Shown here: positions 1 through 8,687 of the stretch, piece after piece
Position numbering within the stretch: the stretch's first letter is position 1
Layout of the letters: each line of letters begins with the position of its first letter
From: Beijerinckia mobilis
GTDB taxonomy: Bacteria > Pseudomonadota > Alphaproteobacteria > Rhizobiales > Beijerinckiaceae
Assembly: GCF_000745425.1 (NCBI RefSeq)
Contig: NZ_JQJH01000011.1
Location: 89,862 to 153,861 of the forward strand
Direction: 5' to 3'
DNA length: 64,000 bases
Notes under the pieces: generated by a model
Databases searched by the model: none
Told to the model about the DNA's origin: nothing
Seen by the model: the letters and a program-made list of their open reading frames with translations, nothing else
Program-made: the position numbers and the translations under genes

Positions 1-1
1 C

Positions 2-409
2 TTAGCCTATCGACGACACGGAAACCTATGGCTTAACGATCAATCACTTGCGATCTATTACGAAGAAAGTACTGCCGATGGCTTTGCCGCCCTGTGCCAT
101 TTCATTGGAAATGTCGGCGCCGATATGCCTGGCCACACCGTCGTCACGGCACGCTTTCTCATAAACTTGTGGCACCATAAGGGAGCCACGCTTGAACGGG
201 CAACCCGCACATCATGCATTCTCTCCGCCCTTATTCGGCACCGCAAAGAGGATTGGGCCTATTGGATCGCGTACATCTGGCTGCAAGGGAATCAACACTT
301 GAGAAATTACATCTTCGATTGGCTTAAAGGCCACTTCCTTTCCACTCAAGAGGTTCAAAAGGCAGTTCAATTTTGGACCAACACAGTTCTACGACATCAC
401 ATGCACTGA
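2..409 (+). pseudogene. 3' part of an unknown gene, open at the left edge, probably frameshifted
   Basis: The reading frame is open from base 2 and closes with TGA at 407-409, so the start lies outside the window. The visible 135 residues are rich in Trp, His and Tyr and show no motif I recognise. Within the last third a second frame (+1) opens after a stop near 300 and runs to a TAA at 507-509. Its end (ALASGQLSAMSALNSDKEKL and then RLIWTQSGK) reads like a normal protein C-terminus, whereas the frame ending at 409 finishes in a poor Arg/His tail. I infer a +1 frameshift around 360-400, either a real disruption or a sequencing error. Composition is less GC-rich than the genes that follow. No function can be given. 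Confidence 0.5.
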
Positions 410-717
410 GCAGGACGCGCTCGCATCAGGGCAGCTATCTGCCATGTCCGCTTTGAATAGCGATAAAGAAAAGCTCGAACGGCTAATATGGACGCAAAGC
501 GGAAAGTAAATAGCCTGCCTTGAAGGTTGCCTATGCTGCAAACTGGCATCCAAATACATACCCGAAGAGGCCAATGGCCGTCCGCCGCCTCCTTTCAGCC
601 TTCACTAAAAAGCGAAGGCGACGCTAAAAATGGAACCCGAAATCACGCCTGAGAATTGCCCCGCCAAGGCATAGCGCCGTCATACGGTAACTGGAAGCAC
701 CCCAACACCGGAAAGAC

Positions 718-1155
718 ATGATGAGCAAATTGAGTCTCTCGGAACTCATTGACAGGATGCGCGGCATCGACTTCGTGATGCTCTCCACGCAGACAGAGAC
801 TGGCGCGATCAGCGCGCGGCCGATGAGGACCAATGGCGATATCGGCGATTGCGGCACCTGCTATCTCTATGCCTATGAGGATGCGCGTCTCGTCGCCGAG
901 ATCGCGCGTAATCCCGCGATCGGTCTGACTTTTCAGGGTGACCGGGGTTTGTTCGGCAGCCAGCCGCTCTTCGTTGCCGTGGACGGCCGGGCGGAACTGA
1001 TCCGCGACAGGGCCGCCATCAAGGCGCATTGGCAGCAAAGTCTCGACAAATGGTATGAGAACGGCAGCGACACGCCAGGTATCGTCCTCATTAAAGTGAA
1101 TGCCAAACGCCTGCATTATTGGACTGGCCAGGAGAATGAGGAAATCGTTCTTTGA
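718..1155 (+). CDS. Pyridoxamine 5'-phosphate oxidase-fold (general stress protein 26-like) flavoprotein
   Basis: A 145-residue protein with the split-barrel layout of the COG3871/PPOX family: an N-terminal helix, a strand carrying the DFVMLSTQTETG and ISARPMRT segments, a middle section (YLYAYEDARLVAEIARNP), and a C-terminal strand ending VNAKRLHYWTGQ. Members bind FMN or a related flavin and reduce unknown substrates, often in stress responses; the substrate here cannot be read. Two ATG codons stand in tandem at 718 and 721. It is a single gene with long non-coding DNA on both sides, so genome context gives no help. Family membership is confident, exact role is not. Confidence 0.85.
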   Translation: MMSKLSLSELIDRMRGIDFVMLSTQTETGAISARPMRTNGDIGDCGTCYLYAYEDARLVAEIARNPAIGLTFQGDRGLFGSQPLFVAVDGRAELIRDRAAIKAHWQQSLDKWYENGSDTPGIVLIKVNAKRLHYWTGQENEEIVL

Positions 1156-1726
1156 TACCCCTGCGCCATCAACCGCCGTTTCCCCGTGCCCCTTCAGTTT
1201 GAGAAGCGGGATCGCGTTCCATCCGGAACGCGCCACAGGAAACCTTTTCCCCTCGCGTCGTCGCTTTGCATATCCTTGCGCTGACAATCGTCCGACTTTT
1301 TGAGAAGGCGGTTTCGGAACGATCCGCAACGGCATCGTCGCAGAATCGGTCCATACTGCCTCACTCCGGATCGGCGCGCGGAATCCGCGCCAAAGGTCCA
1401 TTAAGTTTTGAGGCTTATAGCTGTGCGATGGATCATAGCCGATTGCGCTCGATGAGGTTTTGCGTGACAGCCGCTGCCTCGCATGGCGGGAGCCCATCTT
1501 CAAAACGGTGCTTTTCAAGAGGCCGTGATCCAGCATGAACGCGCGCCGTCCCATCACGGACCCGCACAATTTGTGACTTTTCTCGCGCAACGATAGGCTC
1601 TAAACCTGCCTTGGCCTCTAGCTTGGCAGCCGGCCAGCGCGACGGCCGGCAATCCCGGCCCATGCCGTGCAAGACATCCGGGTCTTGCGAAACGCGCGTG
1701 TGGCCCAAGGCAGACGGATCACAGCA

Positions 1727-1834
1727 AATCTCGACGAGCGCGATTCCTTGAGCCTCTTCGAGATTTGATCCCCGCGACGGCGGGGCAGCGGTTTCCCGGA
1801 TTTCGTTGATCCCGACAGGTGGGGACCAGCGAAA
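1727..1834. repeat. Intergenic structured repeat, copy 1
   Basis: Three hairpins in a row. The outer left one pairs AAATCTCGACGAG with CTCTTCGAGATTT around a 15-base loop. The core is CCCCGCGACGGCGGGG at 1770-1785. The right palindrome is TTTCGTTGATCCC with GGGGACCAGCGAAA at 1801-1834, and the base string TTTGGT follows it. The same order recurs at 1851, 41810 and 44915, and a decayed form at 37845. No ORF crosses it. Confidence 0.6.
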
Positions 1835-1850
1835 TTTGGTGTACTACCGA

Positions 1851-1952
1851 GTCTCGATGAGTATAAAGCATTGAGATTCGGTCCCCGTGATCACGGGGCA
1901 ACGGCTTTCCGCCGGACCTCTCTGACCCGACAGACCGGGATCAGGGAGAAAG
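1851..1952. repeat. Intergenic structured repeat, copy 2
   Basis: Directly follows copy 1. The left imperfect hairpin pairs TCTCGATG with CATTGAGA. The core is CCCCGTGATCACGGGG (1882-1897), followed by a small GGC/CGCC hairpin. The right palindrome pairs CTCTCTGACCCG with CGGGATCAGGGAG. Together with copy 1 it fills most of the 866-base gap between 1156 and 2021; in the rest of that gap (1156-1726) I see no gene. Confidence 0.55.
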
Positions 1953-2021
1953 GATAGAGGGCAAACATCGGGTCCGCACCGGACCTGTCCGTTTGGGCGC
2001 GAGCGAGATCGGGACCGGGCA

Positions 2022-3155
2022 ATGCCTCAAATTCCCAGTTTTTCCAGTGAAACGCTCGGCGATGCCGTGCATTTCAGCCTCGCCGGCCATTGGACTCTCG
2101 AATGGTCCAACGCACTCGAAAGCGCCGCCGCCGAGCTTTTGAAGAAGCTCGGGCAGGCAAGACGGGCGATCTTCGACCTTGCCGGTGTCGAAAGGCTCGA
2201 TACGGCGGGCGCCTGGCTGATCGACCGGACGCTGCAGGATTTGTCGCAGCGCGGCGTGGCGACGGAACTCGATCACGTCCGGCCGGAATATGACATCCTG
2301 TTCCGCGAAGCCCATTTCCGTGCTTTTCCGAAATTCGAACGCAAAGGCGTTCCGATTCTCCTCGCGCCGCTGATCGAAATCGGCAAAACGGTCGTCGATT
2401 CTGGCCAGGAAGCCTTGCGCGGGATGGTGTTTCTCGGCGAATCGATCACCTCGCTTGCCCAGAGCTTCATCAATCGCCATCATTTTCGTGGGATTTCCCT
2501 CGTCTATCAGATGGATATGATCGGCTTCCGCAGTGCGCCGATCATTATTCTGATCAATTTCCTCGTCGGCTGCATCGTCGCGCAGCAGGGGCTTTTCCAG
2601 CTCCGCCGGTTCGGCGCTTCCACTTTCGCCGTCGATCTTCTCGGCATCCTCACCTTGCGCGAGCTCGGCGTGCTCCTGACCTCGATCATGATCGCCGGCC
2701 GTTCGGGATCCGCCATCACCGCCGAAATCGGCTCGATGAAGATGCGCGAGGAAATCGATGCGCTGAAAGTGATGGGCATGCGGCCGATCGAGGTACTCAT
2801 CGTGCCGCGGCTGCTCTCTCTCATCATCACACTGCCGCTCCTGACCTTCCTCGCCGATATGGCGGGACTTGCCGGGGGTCTCATCGTTTCCTATTCCTAT
2901 GGCGGCATCGCGCCGGTCATCTTCCTGAAACGGCTGCATGACGCGATCAACCTGCACACGCTCTATATCGGCCTCATCAAGGCCCCATTCATGGCTCTCA
3001 TCATCGGCCTCATTGCCGCCGTCGAGGGCTTTGCGGTGGAAGGTTCGGCCGAATCGCTCGGCCGTCACGTGACCGCTTCCGTCGTCAAAGCGATCTTCAT
3101 GGTCATCGTGCTCGACGGCCTGTTCGCCATGTTCTTCGCGGGGATCAACTATTGA
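2022..3155 (+). CDS. mlaE: MlaE-type lipid ABC transporter permease with N-terminal STAS domain
   Basis: Residues about 1-105 form a STAS-like domain (LAGHWTLEW, AIFDLAGVERLDTAGAWLI), followed by the MlaE/YrbE permease from about 130 to the end, with hydrophobic segments and the family stretch GRSGSAITAEIGSMKMREEI and then DALKVMG. The 377-residue length fits the fused STAS-MlaE form common in alphaproteobacteria; in E. coli the STAS partner MlaB is a separate protein. The complex moves phospholipid between the inner membrane and the periplasmic MCE protein. The stop codon overlaps the possible TTG start of the ATPase gene at 3152, so the two are probably translationally coupled. An operon with the next three genes is likely. 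Confidence 0.92.
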   Translation: MPQIPSFSSETLGDAVHFSLAGHWTLEWSNALESAAAELLKKLGQARRAIFDLAGVERLDTAGAWLIDRTLQDLSQRGVATELDHVRPEYDILFREAHFRAFPKFERKGVPILLAPLIEIGKTVVDSGQEALRGMVFLGESITSLAQSFINRHHFRGISLVYQMDMIGFRSAPIIILINFLVGCIVAQQGLFQLRRFGASTFAVDLLGILTLRELGVLLTSIMIAGRSGSAITAEIGSMKMREEIDALKVMGMRPIEVLIVPRLLSLIITLPLLTFLADMAGLAGGLIVSYSYGGIAPVIFLKRLHDAINLHTLYIGLIKAPFMALIIGLIAAVEGFAVEGSAESLGRHVTASVVKAIFMVIVLDGLFAMFFAGINY

Positions 3156-4039
3156 TTGAGGATGCGCCAGGAATGCCGCCGCCACCCGCCTATCCCGGCG
3201 CCGCGCCGTCGATAAACGGGGGGACCATAAACGGGACCTCCATGGCGGAACCGAATAAAGAAATCATCATCCGCGTCCGCGATCTTTTCGTCGGTTTCGG
3301 CGAGAAAATGGTCATGAAGGGGCTCGATCTCGACGTCTATAAGGGCGAGGTGCTGGGTTTTGTCGGCGGCTCGGGCATGGGCAAATCGGTGCTCACGCGC
3401 ACCATTCTCGGCCTCGTCAGGAAACGCAGCGGCCGGATCGAAATGTTCGGCTCCGATCTCGACCAGATCACCACACGCGAACATGCCGCCCTCGAACGCC
3501 GCACCGGCGTCATGTTCCAGCAGGGTGCCCTGTTCTCCGGCCTCACCGTCAAACAGAACGTACAAGTGCCGATGCGCGAACATCTGGCGCTCTCGTCACG
3601 GCTGATGGATGAGCTGGCGCTTTTGAAACTCGAACTCGTCGGCCTGCCGCGTGATGCCGCCGAAAAATATCCTTCCGAACTGTCGGGCGGCATGATCAAA
3701 CGCGCGGCGCTCGCCCGCTCCCTCGCGCTCGATCCCGAACTCGTCTTTCTCGACGAGCCCACCTCCGGGCTCGATCCGATCGGCGCAGCGGATTTCGACG
3801 AACTGATCTCGACGCTGCAGAAAACCCTCGGGCTGACCGTCTTCATGGTCACCCATGATCTCGACAGCCTCTATGCGATCTGCGACCGCATCGCCGCGCT
3901 CGCCGACGGCAAGGTGATTGCGGAAGGATCGCTGTCCACCATGCTTGCCTCGACGCATCCCTGGCTGCGCGCCTATTTCCACGGCAAGCGCGCGCGCCAG
4001 CTGCTCGGCGACGACCGGCTCGCGGAGGCATCTTCATGA
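3152..4039 (+). CDS. mlaF: MlaF-type lipid ABC transporter ATPase
   Basis: A complete ABC ATPase: Walker A (GFVGGSGMGKS), Q-loop (FQQGALF), signature LSGGMIKRAALARS (Met-Ile in place of the usual Gln-Arg, as in Mla ATPases), Walker B LVFLDEPTSGLD and switch His in MVTHD. It powers the MlaE permease. The start is uncertain: TTG at 3152 overlaps the mlaE stop, ATG at 3173 is the next in-frame choice, and ATG at 3242 gives a protein beginning MAEPNKEIIIRVRDLF, which matches the usual family start best. The Pro/Gly-rich first 30 residues may therefore not be translated. The C-terminus extends slightly past the helical end of E. coli MlaF. Confidence 0.9.
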   Translation: MIEDAPGMPPPPAYPGAAPSINGGTINGTSMAEPNKEIIIRVRDLFVGFGEKMVMKGLDLDVYKGEVLGFVGGSGMGKSVLTRTILGLVRKRSGRIEMFGSDLDQITTREHAALERRTGVMFQQGALFSGLTVKQNVQVPMREHLALSSRLMDELALLKLELVGLPRDAAEKYPSELSGGMIKRAALARSLALDPELVFLDEPTSGLDPIGAADFDELISTLQKTLGLTVFMVTHDLDSLYAICDRIAALADGKVIAEGSLSTMLASTHPWLRAYFHGKRARQLLGDDRLAEASS

Positions 4040-4172
4040 GCCGCAGCCTGTTTCTCCCGCCCTTTTGGGCGTCCCACCCCTCGCGCTCCATTGGCCCGGG
4101 ACCGCACGGCCAGGCTCGTCCGGCGCGCATCCTGTTCGCCTGCATGCGGGCGATCCGCCATTTTCGGGATCA

Positions 4173-5219
4173 ATGACCATGGAAACGCGCGCCAATTACG
4201 CCCTGATCGGCGGCTTCACCGTCGCTGTCATCATCTCGATCTTTCTGTTCATTCTGTGGTTCTCGGGCGCCAACCGTCCGGCCGAACTTGCCAATTATCG
4301 CGTGCTCTTCAACGGCTCGATTTCCGGCCTGTCACGCGGCGGCGCCGTCCTCTTCAACGGTGTCAGGGTCGGCGATGTCACCCATATCGATCTCGCGCCG
4401 AGCGACCCTTCCCAGGTCGAGGCCATAATCGCGATCGATTCGCGGGTCCCGGTGCGTTCCGATACCAAGGCACGGCTGGAATACCAGGGCTTTACCGGCG
4501 TCGCCTCGCTCGCCCTGACGGGCGGCAGCCCGGAGGCCCCGCCGCTGCCGACACCGCCCGACGGCGGCCCCGGCATCATTCACGCCGACCGTTCGGACTT
4601 CCAGGATCTGATCGAAAGCGCGCGCCGGATCGCCTCACAGGCTTCCGATTTCCTCGAAAAGGCCAATGGCCTCGTCGATGCCAATTCGCCCGCCTTGAGC
4701 AAAACCCTGAAGAACGCCGAGAAATTCAGCGACGCGCTCGCCGCCAATTCCGACGGGATCAAGGATTTCATGGCATCGATGGGGGATCTCGGCCGTACCA
4801 TCAAGCCGCTTACAGAGGATGCCGACAGGGTGGTGAAATCGATCGATCCGGAGCGTGTCAAATCGATCCTCGCCCATGCCGATTCCTTTTCCGGCAAGCT
4901 CGATGCCGCAGGCAACAAGATCGAGGGTGTGATGGATTCGCTCCAAAGCTTCCTCGGCAGCGGAGATTCGAAGAACGCCTTGACCGAGATCCGCACTTCT
5001 TTCGCCGATGTCGGCTCGGCGGCACGCTCAGTGCGGCGCGCGGCGGATAATATCAACAAATTCGCCAGCACCGGCCTGCGCCAATATGAGGCGCTCGCCG
5101 TCGACGGCCGCCGCACGCTCGACACGATCACGCAGGCCGTCCGGTCGATCGAGAACAATCCGCAGCAATTCCTGTTCGGCAAGAAATCATCGATTCCCGA
5201 ATACATGAGCACACGCTGA
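4173..5219 (+). CDS. mlaD: MlaD-type MCE-domain lipid-binding protein
   Basis: The start ATG at 4173 (alternative ATG at 4179) gives a protein with one N-terminal membrane anchor (YALIGGFTVAVIISIFLFIL), then a single MCE domain (about residues 38-120: YRVLFNGSISGLSRGGAVLF, then VRVGDV). A long helical C-terminal region follows with repeated short hydrophobic-polar segments. This is the architecture of periplasmic MlaD/YrbD proteins, which form a hexameric ring on the permease; the extended C-terminus resembles the longer MCE proteins of alphaproteobacteria. The open frame extends upstream to 3918, inside mlaF, but that part is a shadow. The 130-base stretch between mlaF and this start has no other gene. 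Confidence 0.9.
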   Translation: MTMETRANYALIGGFTVAVIISIFLFILWFSGANRPAELANYRVLFNGSISGLSRGGAVLFNGVRVGDVTHIDLAPSDPSQVEAIIAIDSRVPVRSDTKARLEYQGFTGVASLALTGGSPEAPPLPTPPDGGPGIIHADRSDFQDLIESARRIASQASDFLEKANGLVDANSPALSKTLKNAEKFSDALAANSDGIKDFMASMGDLGRTIKPLTEDADRVVKSIDPERVKSILAHADSFSGKLDAAGNKIEGVMDSLQSFLGSGDSKNALTEIRTSFADVGSAARSVRRAADNINKFASTGLRQYEALAVDGRRTLDTITQAVRSIENNPQQFLFGKKSSIPEYMSTR

Positions 5220-5433
5220 ACCGCTCGTGAGCAAACAAGCCGTTCCCGAGGCCCCCTCCTCCGGGAATGCTATCAATCCACCGTGATGATCCCCGGAAGG
5301 CGGGCGAGGAACCGCCCGGCACCCCACGACGGGGTTGCGCCTTCCGGCCTATCAGCCTAAGCATGGCCTCAAGTACCCGCCAGTCTCGATTGCGGGAATG
5401 GGGCGTGTAGGAGCCCCTTGGAGTTTCGAGAGG

Positions 5434-6042
5434 ATGACGTCAGAATCGGCCTCCCTCAAAGCGCGCTGTTGCAACAGACGCACGCCCTCTTTGGGCCTGT
5501 TGCTCGTTTTGCCGCTTACCCTGGCCGCCTGTTCGGCCGGGGCACCGCCGACTTTCGATCTTTCACCGGCATCCGGCTCCTTTCACGTTCATGCCGCGCG
5601 CGGCCAATTGGCCGTGGCCGAACCCGTCACCGATTCCCCGCTCGCCTCCCAGCGTATCCTCGTGCGGCGGCCGGACGATTCGATCGCCTATCTGAGCGGC
5701 GCGCAATGGGCGGACCGTCTGCCCGCCCTGGTGCAGACGCGGCTGATCGAAACTTTCGAGAATGCACATCTCCTGCGCGAGGTCGGCCGTCCCGGCATGG
5801 CCGCCAATTTCACGCTCTCGAGCGAGATCCGGCGGTTCGAGCTGAATGCCGCGAATTTCCAGACCGCCGTGGTGATCGCGGCACAGCTCGTCGACAATAC
5901 CGGCCGCATCCGCTACGCGCGTATTTTCAAGGCCTCGGTGCCGACACAGCATGACGATGGCCCAAGCGTCAGCGCCGCGCTCGATCAGGCGCTGGGCCAG
6001 GTCATGCGCCAGATCGTCCGCTGGGCGGCGCCGCTGATCTGA
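5434..6042 (+). CDS. ABC transport auxiliary lipoprotein (PqiC/LptE-like fold)
   Basis: A 202-residue protein with an N-terminal signal and a lipobox (LPLTLAAC), so the mature protein should begin with a lipidated Cys. The mature part matches the ABC-type transport auxiliary lipoprotein family: a conserved ILVRRPDDSIAYLSGAQWAD segment, a middle LPALVQTRLIETFENA helix, and a C-terminal helix (SAALDQALGQVMRQIVRWA). Such proteins commonly end mla/mce or pqi operons and are thought to link the inner-membrane MCE complex to the outer membrane. The start at 5434 was chosen because it gives a compact lipoprotein signal; an upstream ATG at 5398 is possible. The 214 bases before it hold no gene. Confidence 0.8.
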   Translation: MTSESASLKARCCNRRTPSLGLLLVLPLTLAACSAGAPPTFDLSPASGSFHVHAARGQLAVAEPVTDSPLASQRILVRRPDDSIAYLSGAQWADRLPALVQTRLIETFENAHLLREVGRPGMAANFTLSSEIRRFELNAANFQTAVVIAAQLVDNTGRIRYARIFKASVPTQHDDGPSVSAALDQALGQVMRQIVRWAAPLI

Positions 6043-6089
6043 TCATTTTCCTCAAACTTTGCAAAAAGCGCAGCCCGGCACCACCAGCG

Positions 6090-7088
6090 TCACAAGACAT
6101 GGTCTGGTGCGAGCGCGCAGAGCGTCTCCGGGTCGCATTCGATCTGCAAAGTCACATGGCCGATGCGATAATGCGTCCGCAATTCCTCTGAAGCCTGCAT
6201 CAGAAAAGTATCGCCGGGCGCTCCCTCGGGCATGAGAAGATGCGCCGTCAAGGCCGTCTCGCTGGTCGAGACTGGCCAGATATGGAGATCGTGCAGTCCC
6301 GCCACGCCTGGAAGCGAGAGCAGATAGCGGCGCACGCTGTCGCTCTCTATGCCTGCCGGCACCGCATTCAGCGACATGGCCAGGCTTTCACGCAGCAACG
6401 CCCATGTGCCGTAAATAATCGTCGCATTGATGAGCAGGCTGATGACGGGATCGAGCCACAAATAACTCGTGAGGGCGATGAGCAGTCCGCCGATCAGGAC
6501 GCCGGCGGAGACCAAAGCATCCGCCGCCATGTGCAGAAAGGCGCCCTTGATGTTCAAATCATCCTTGCTGCCGGAGAGAAACATATAGGCCGTCGCGGCA
6601 TTGGCCACCATGCCGACGAAAGCGACAACCATCATCATCCCGGCTTCGACCGGCTGAGGATTGAAAAGACGCAACAGCGATTCCCAGATCAAGGCACCGG
6701 CAACGACGAGCAGCATCACGGCATTGAACAAAGCCGAGAGAATTGAAAATCCGTGCAGGCCATAGGTGTAACGGCCGGAAGGGGGCCGCAGGGCAAGCCG
6801 ATGCGCGGCGAAAGCGATCACGAGACTCAACACATCGGACAGATTGTGCCCCGCGTCAGCAATCAAGGCGACGGAATTGCCGAGAACACCAAATGCCGCC
6901 TCCAGCACGACGATGAGAATATTGAGACTGATACCGATGAGGAACCGGCGATTGTCATCGAGCGGCACATGCACGTGGGAGTGACCGCCGGGATGATGGG
7001 CATGGGTGTGGGAATGGGCGCCGGCGTGATCATGACCGCCATGATCATGATCATGCGCTTCCGCTTTCCCATTCACCGCATCAGACAT
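6090..7088 (-). CDS. Cation diffusion facilitator (CDF) metal exporter
   Basis: A 332-residue CDF protein. Residues about 10-42 are a cytosolic His/Asp/Gly-rich metal-binding stretch. Six membrane segments follow. The metal-site motifs are visible as DAGHNLSDV in helix 2 and HMAADALVSAG in helix 5, giving the two His/Asp pairs of the Zn/Co-transporting branch (CzcD/ZitB/DmeF). The last 90 residues form the cytoplasmic dimerisation domain (DLHIWPVS). It exports Zn(II), Co(II) or a related divalent metal against protons. A long inverted repeat lies just upstream of its start (7103-7137) and could be a regulatory site. The metal cannot be fixed from sequence alone. Confidence 0.92.
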   Translation of the reverse strand: MSDAVNGKAEAHDHDHGGHDHAGAHSHTHAHHPGGHSHVHVPLDDNRRFLIGISLNILIVVLEAAFGVLGNSVALIADAGHNLSDVLSLVIAFAAHRLALRPPSGRYTYGLHGFSILSALFNAVMLLVVAGALIWESLLRLFNPQPVEAGMMMVVAFVGMVANAATAYMFLSGSKDDLNIKGAFLHMAADALVSAGVLIGGLLIALTSYLWLDPVISLLINATIIYGTWALLRESLAMSLNAVPAGIESDSVRRYLLSLPGVAGLHDLHIWPVSTSETALTAHLLMPEGAPGDTFLMQASEELRTHYRIGHVTLQIECDPETLCALAPDHVL

Positions 7089-7102
7089 CGGAAACCCCAG
7101 TC

Positions 7103-7137
7103 ATATACCGCCATTCCCAAGGAATGAGGCGGTATAT
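7103..7137. promoter_or_regulatory. Long inverted repeat upstream of the CDF gene
   Basis: ATATACCGCC plus ATTCC on the left pairs with GGAAT plus GGCGGTATAT on the right around a three-base centre, with two unpaired bases (GA) in the right arm. It sits between the stop of the glycosyltransferase gene and the start of the CDF gene, both on the minus strand. There is no T-run, so a simple intrinsic terminator is unlikely. An operator for a metal-responsive repressor is one possibility, which I infer from position only. Confidence 0.4.
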
Positions 7138-7146
7138 AAGCGAGAA

Positions 7147-8361
7147 TCAGGACGAGCGCGACGTCGATTCGACGAGTTCACCGCCGGATTCATCATGGGC
7201 ATGATTTCCGTCCTGCGGCCTCGCGCCATGCGCCGGTTGCTGTGCGCGCATGTCCATCGGCTTGCCATGCCAGACGAAACGGTCACCGCACCAGGCGAGC
7301 GTATAAATCACCGGGAGCGAGAAATCGCGCAAGAGAAAGAGCGCCGGCATACGCCAGGAAAACGGCCAGTGCTTGTGCAAAGCGAGCAGGCTTTCCGGCC
7401 CATACCAGAGCAGCAGCAGAGCCGCTAGGACCGCCTCCACATTATAATCGGCGAGGAAGGCGGCGAGGGTCCCGGCGAGGATCGGCAGGGCTCCACCCGT
7501 CAGAATTTCCGGCAGGAAGTAGAGCGGGAAGGTTTTGCGCCGCATCCGCGCCCAGCGCACCTGACGGTTCCACACTTCCTTTGCCGAGCGCCGCCCAAGC
7601 GGCTGTTCGAAGGGCGCCTCGACAAGGTGGATCTTGCGGTTTTGGGCATGCACGAGCTTGGTGCCAGCGGCATCCTCGGCGATTTCTCTGCCGAGCGCGC
7701 GAATGCCTCCGCCCGCCTCCAGAATATCGCGGCGCCACAGCATCGTCTTGCCCTGCGCAAATCCCCTGCCGAAAGCCTCACCGGTAAATTGCCAGCGTGC
7801 TTCATAGGTGTTGAGAAAAGCGCATTCGAACTCCGCCCAGACATTTTCCGCTTGTGACCCGAGCGGCATGGAGCAGACGAGCCCGCTTGACGGTTTCCAC
7901 GCGGCGAGAAGCTGCTGGATATAATCCCCCGGCATCAGCACATTGGCGTCAGCGAGAATGAGCCAGTCATGCCGGGCCTCGTCGTAGCCACGAACACAAT
8001 TGTTGAGCTTGGGATTTTCGCAGACTTTCTCATCGCCGATAATGAGCTTCGCCGGAACCTGCGGATGCGCAGCGATGAGTTTTTCGACGAGCGGGATGAT
8101 CGGATCGCTGGTGCGAGCGACGCAGAAGATCATTTCATAAAGGGGATAGTCGAGGCGTAAGCCCGAGGACAGCGTCTCATGCGAAAAGGTCTCAAGGCCG
8201 CAGACCGGGCGGACGATGGTGACGCCCGGCGCCGAATGCGGCACAGGACAGGCTGTGCGCGGCGGGCGAATACGGACAAGGGCGACGATCAGGCCCACCA
8301 GATTCACCATCGTCAGGACGAGGCTGAAAAGTCCCAGAACCAAAGCGATCTGCATCATCAT
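7147..8361 (-). CDS. GT21-type glycosyltransferase, HpnI/ceramide glucosyltransferase-like
   Basis: A membrane glycosyltransferase of the ceramide-glucosyltransferase (GT21) branch of the GT-2 fold: an N-terminal membrane helix, then VTIVRPVCGLE, WLILADANVLM (first Asp motif), a second acidic motif (EIAEDAAG), the processive signature QVRWARMRR ((Q/R)xxRW), and two C-terminal membrane helices. In hopanoid-producing alphaproteobacteria this family includes HpnI, which adds N-acetylglucosamine to a hopanoid. Here no other hpn gene is adjacent, so the acceptor lipid is inferred. Three ATG codons stand in tandem; the first, at 8361, has AGGAG eight bases upstream and decides the start. The frame extends upstream to 8496 without signal. 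The C-terminal tail is hydrophilic. Confidence 0.8.
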   Translation of the reverse strand: MMMQIALVLGLFSLVLTMVNLVGLIVALVRIRPPRTACPVPHSAPGVTIVRPVCGLETFSHETLSSGLRLDYPLYEMIFCVARTSDPIIPLVEKLIAAHPQVPAKLIIGDEKVCENPKLNNCVRGYDEARHDWLILADANVLMPGDYIQQLLAAWKPSSGLVCSMPLGSQAENVWAEFECAFLNTYEARWQFTGEAFGRGFAQGKTMLWRRDILEAGGGIRALGREIAEDAAGTKLVHAQNRKIHLVEAPFEQPLGRRSAKEVWNRQVRWARMRRKTFPLYFLPEILTGGALPILAGTLAAFLADYNVEAVLAALLLLWYGPESLLALHKHWPFSWRMPALFLLRDFSLPVIYTLAWCGDRFVWHGKPMDMRAQQPAHGARPQDGNHAHDESGGELVESTSRSS

Positions 8362-8687
8362 GCCGCCAGCTCCTGAAAAAAGCCGCTGGTCCGGCTGATA
8401 AAAGGCATGTGACCGTCGCTCGAAAGCGCGTGTTTCGCAAAGCACCCTTTCTCGAACGGCAAGCGAAATGGCAAGTGAGAGGAATAGCGGCACCAATCTG
8501 GATCAACGACGGCCTGCGCCACGCAAGAGCAGACGAAAGGACGATTGGCGCGGGCGACAGCCGCCGTCTTCGGGACTTCGCGAGATGCTCCCTCACGCAT
8601 TGCTGTCATCTCCTCATCAAGCATGTCCGCATCAAGCGTCTTCTCAAGTCTTTCCGCAGGCCATATGTCACCAACCGGCATCAGCAT
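8358..8687 (-). CDS. Small unknown ORF overlapping the glycosyltransferase start
   Basis: A 109-residue ORF whose TGA stop overlaps the ATG of the glycosyltransferase gene (an ATGA junction), the pattern of translationally coupled genes. Its ATG at 8687 is preceded by AGGGGAG at a four-base spacing, a strong ribosome binding site. The product begins MLMPVGDIWPAERLEK, has an acidic first third and a Cys-containing middle (FVCSCVAQAVVDPDWC), and shows no motif I recognise. The frame stays open upstream into the antisense of gltX, which may be chance in GC-rich DNA. If real it would be the first gene of an operon with the glycosyltransferase. The rest of the 8362-8882 gap has no other gene. Confidence 0.35.
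   Translation of the reverse strand: MLMPVGDIWPAERLEKTLDADMLDEEMTAMREGASREVPKTAAVARANRPFVCSCVAQAVVDPDWCRYSSHLPFRLPFEKGCFAKHALSSDGHMPFISRTSGFFQELAA

Noticed and set aside
1941..3185. Long minus-strand frame opposite mlaE (414 residues) and similar antisense frames elsewhere
   Set aside because: Antisense shadow of a well-supported gene; its Asp/Arg/His-rich product is typical of a reversed frame in GC-rich DNA.
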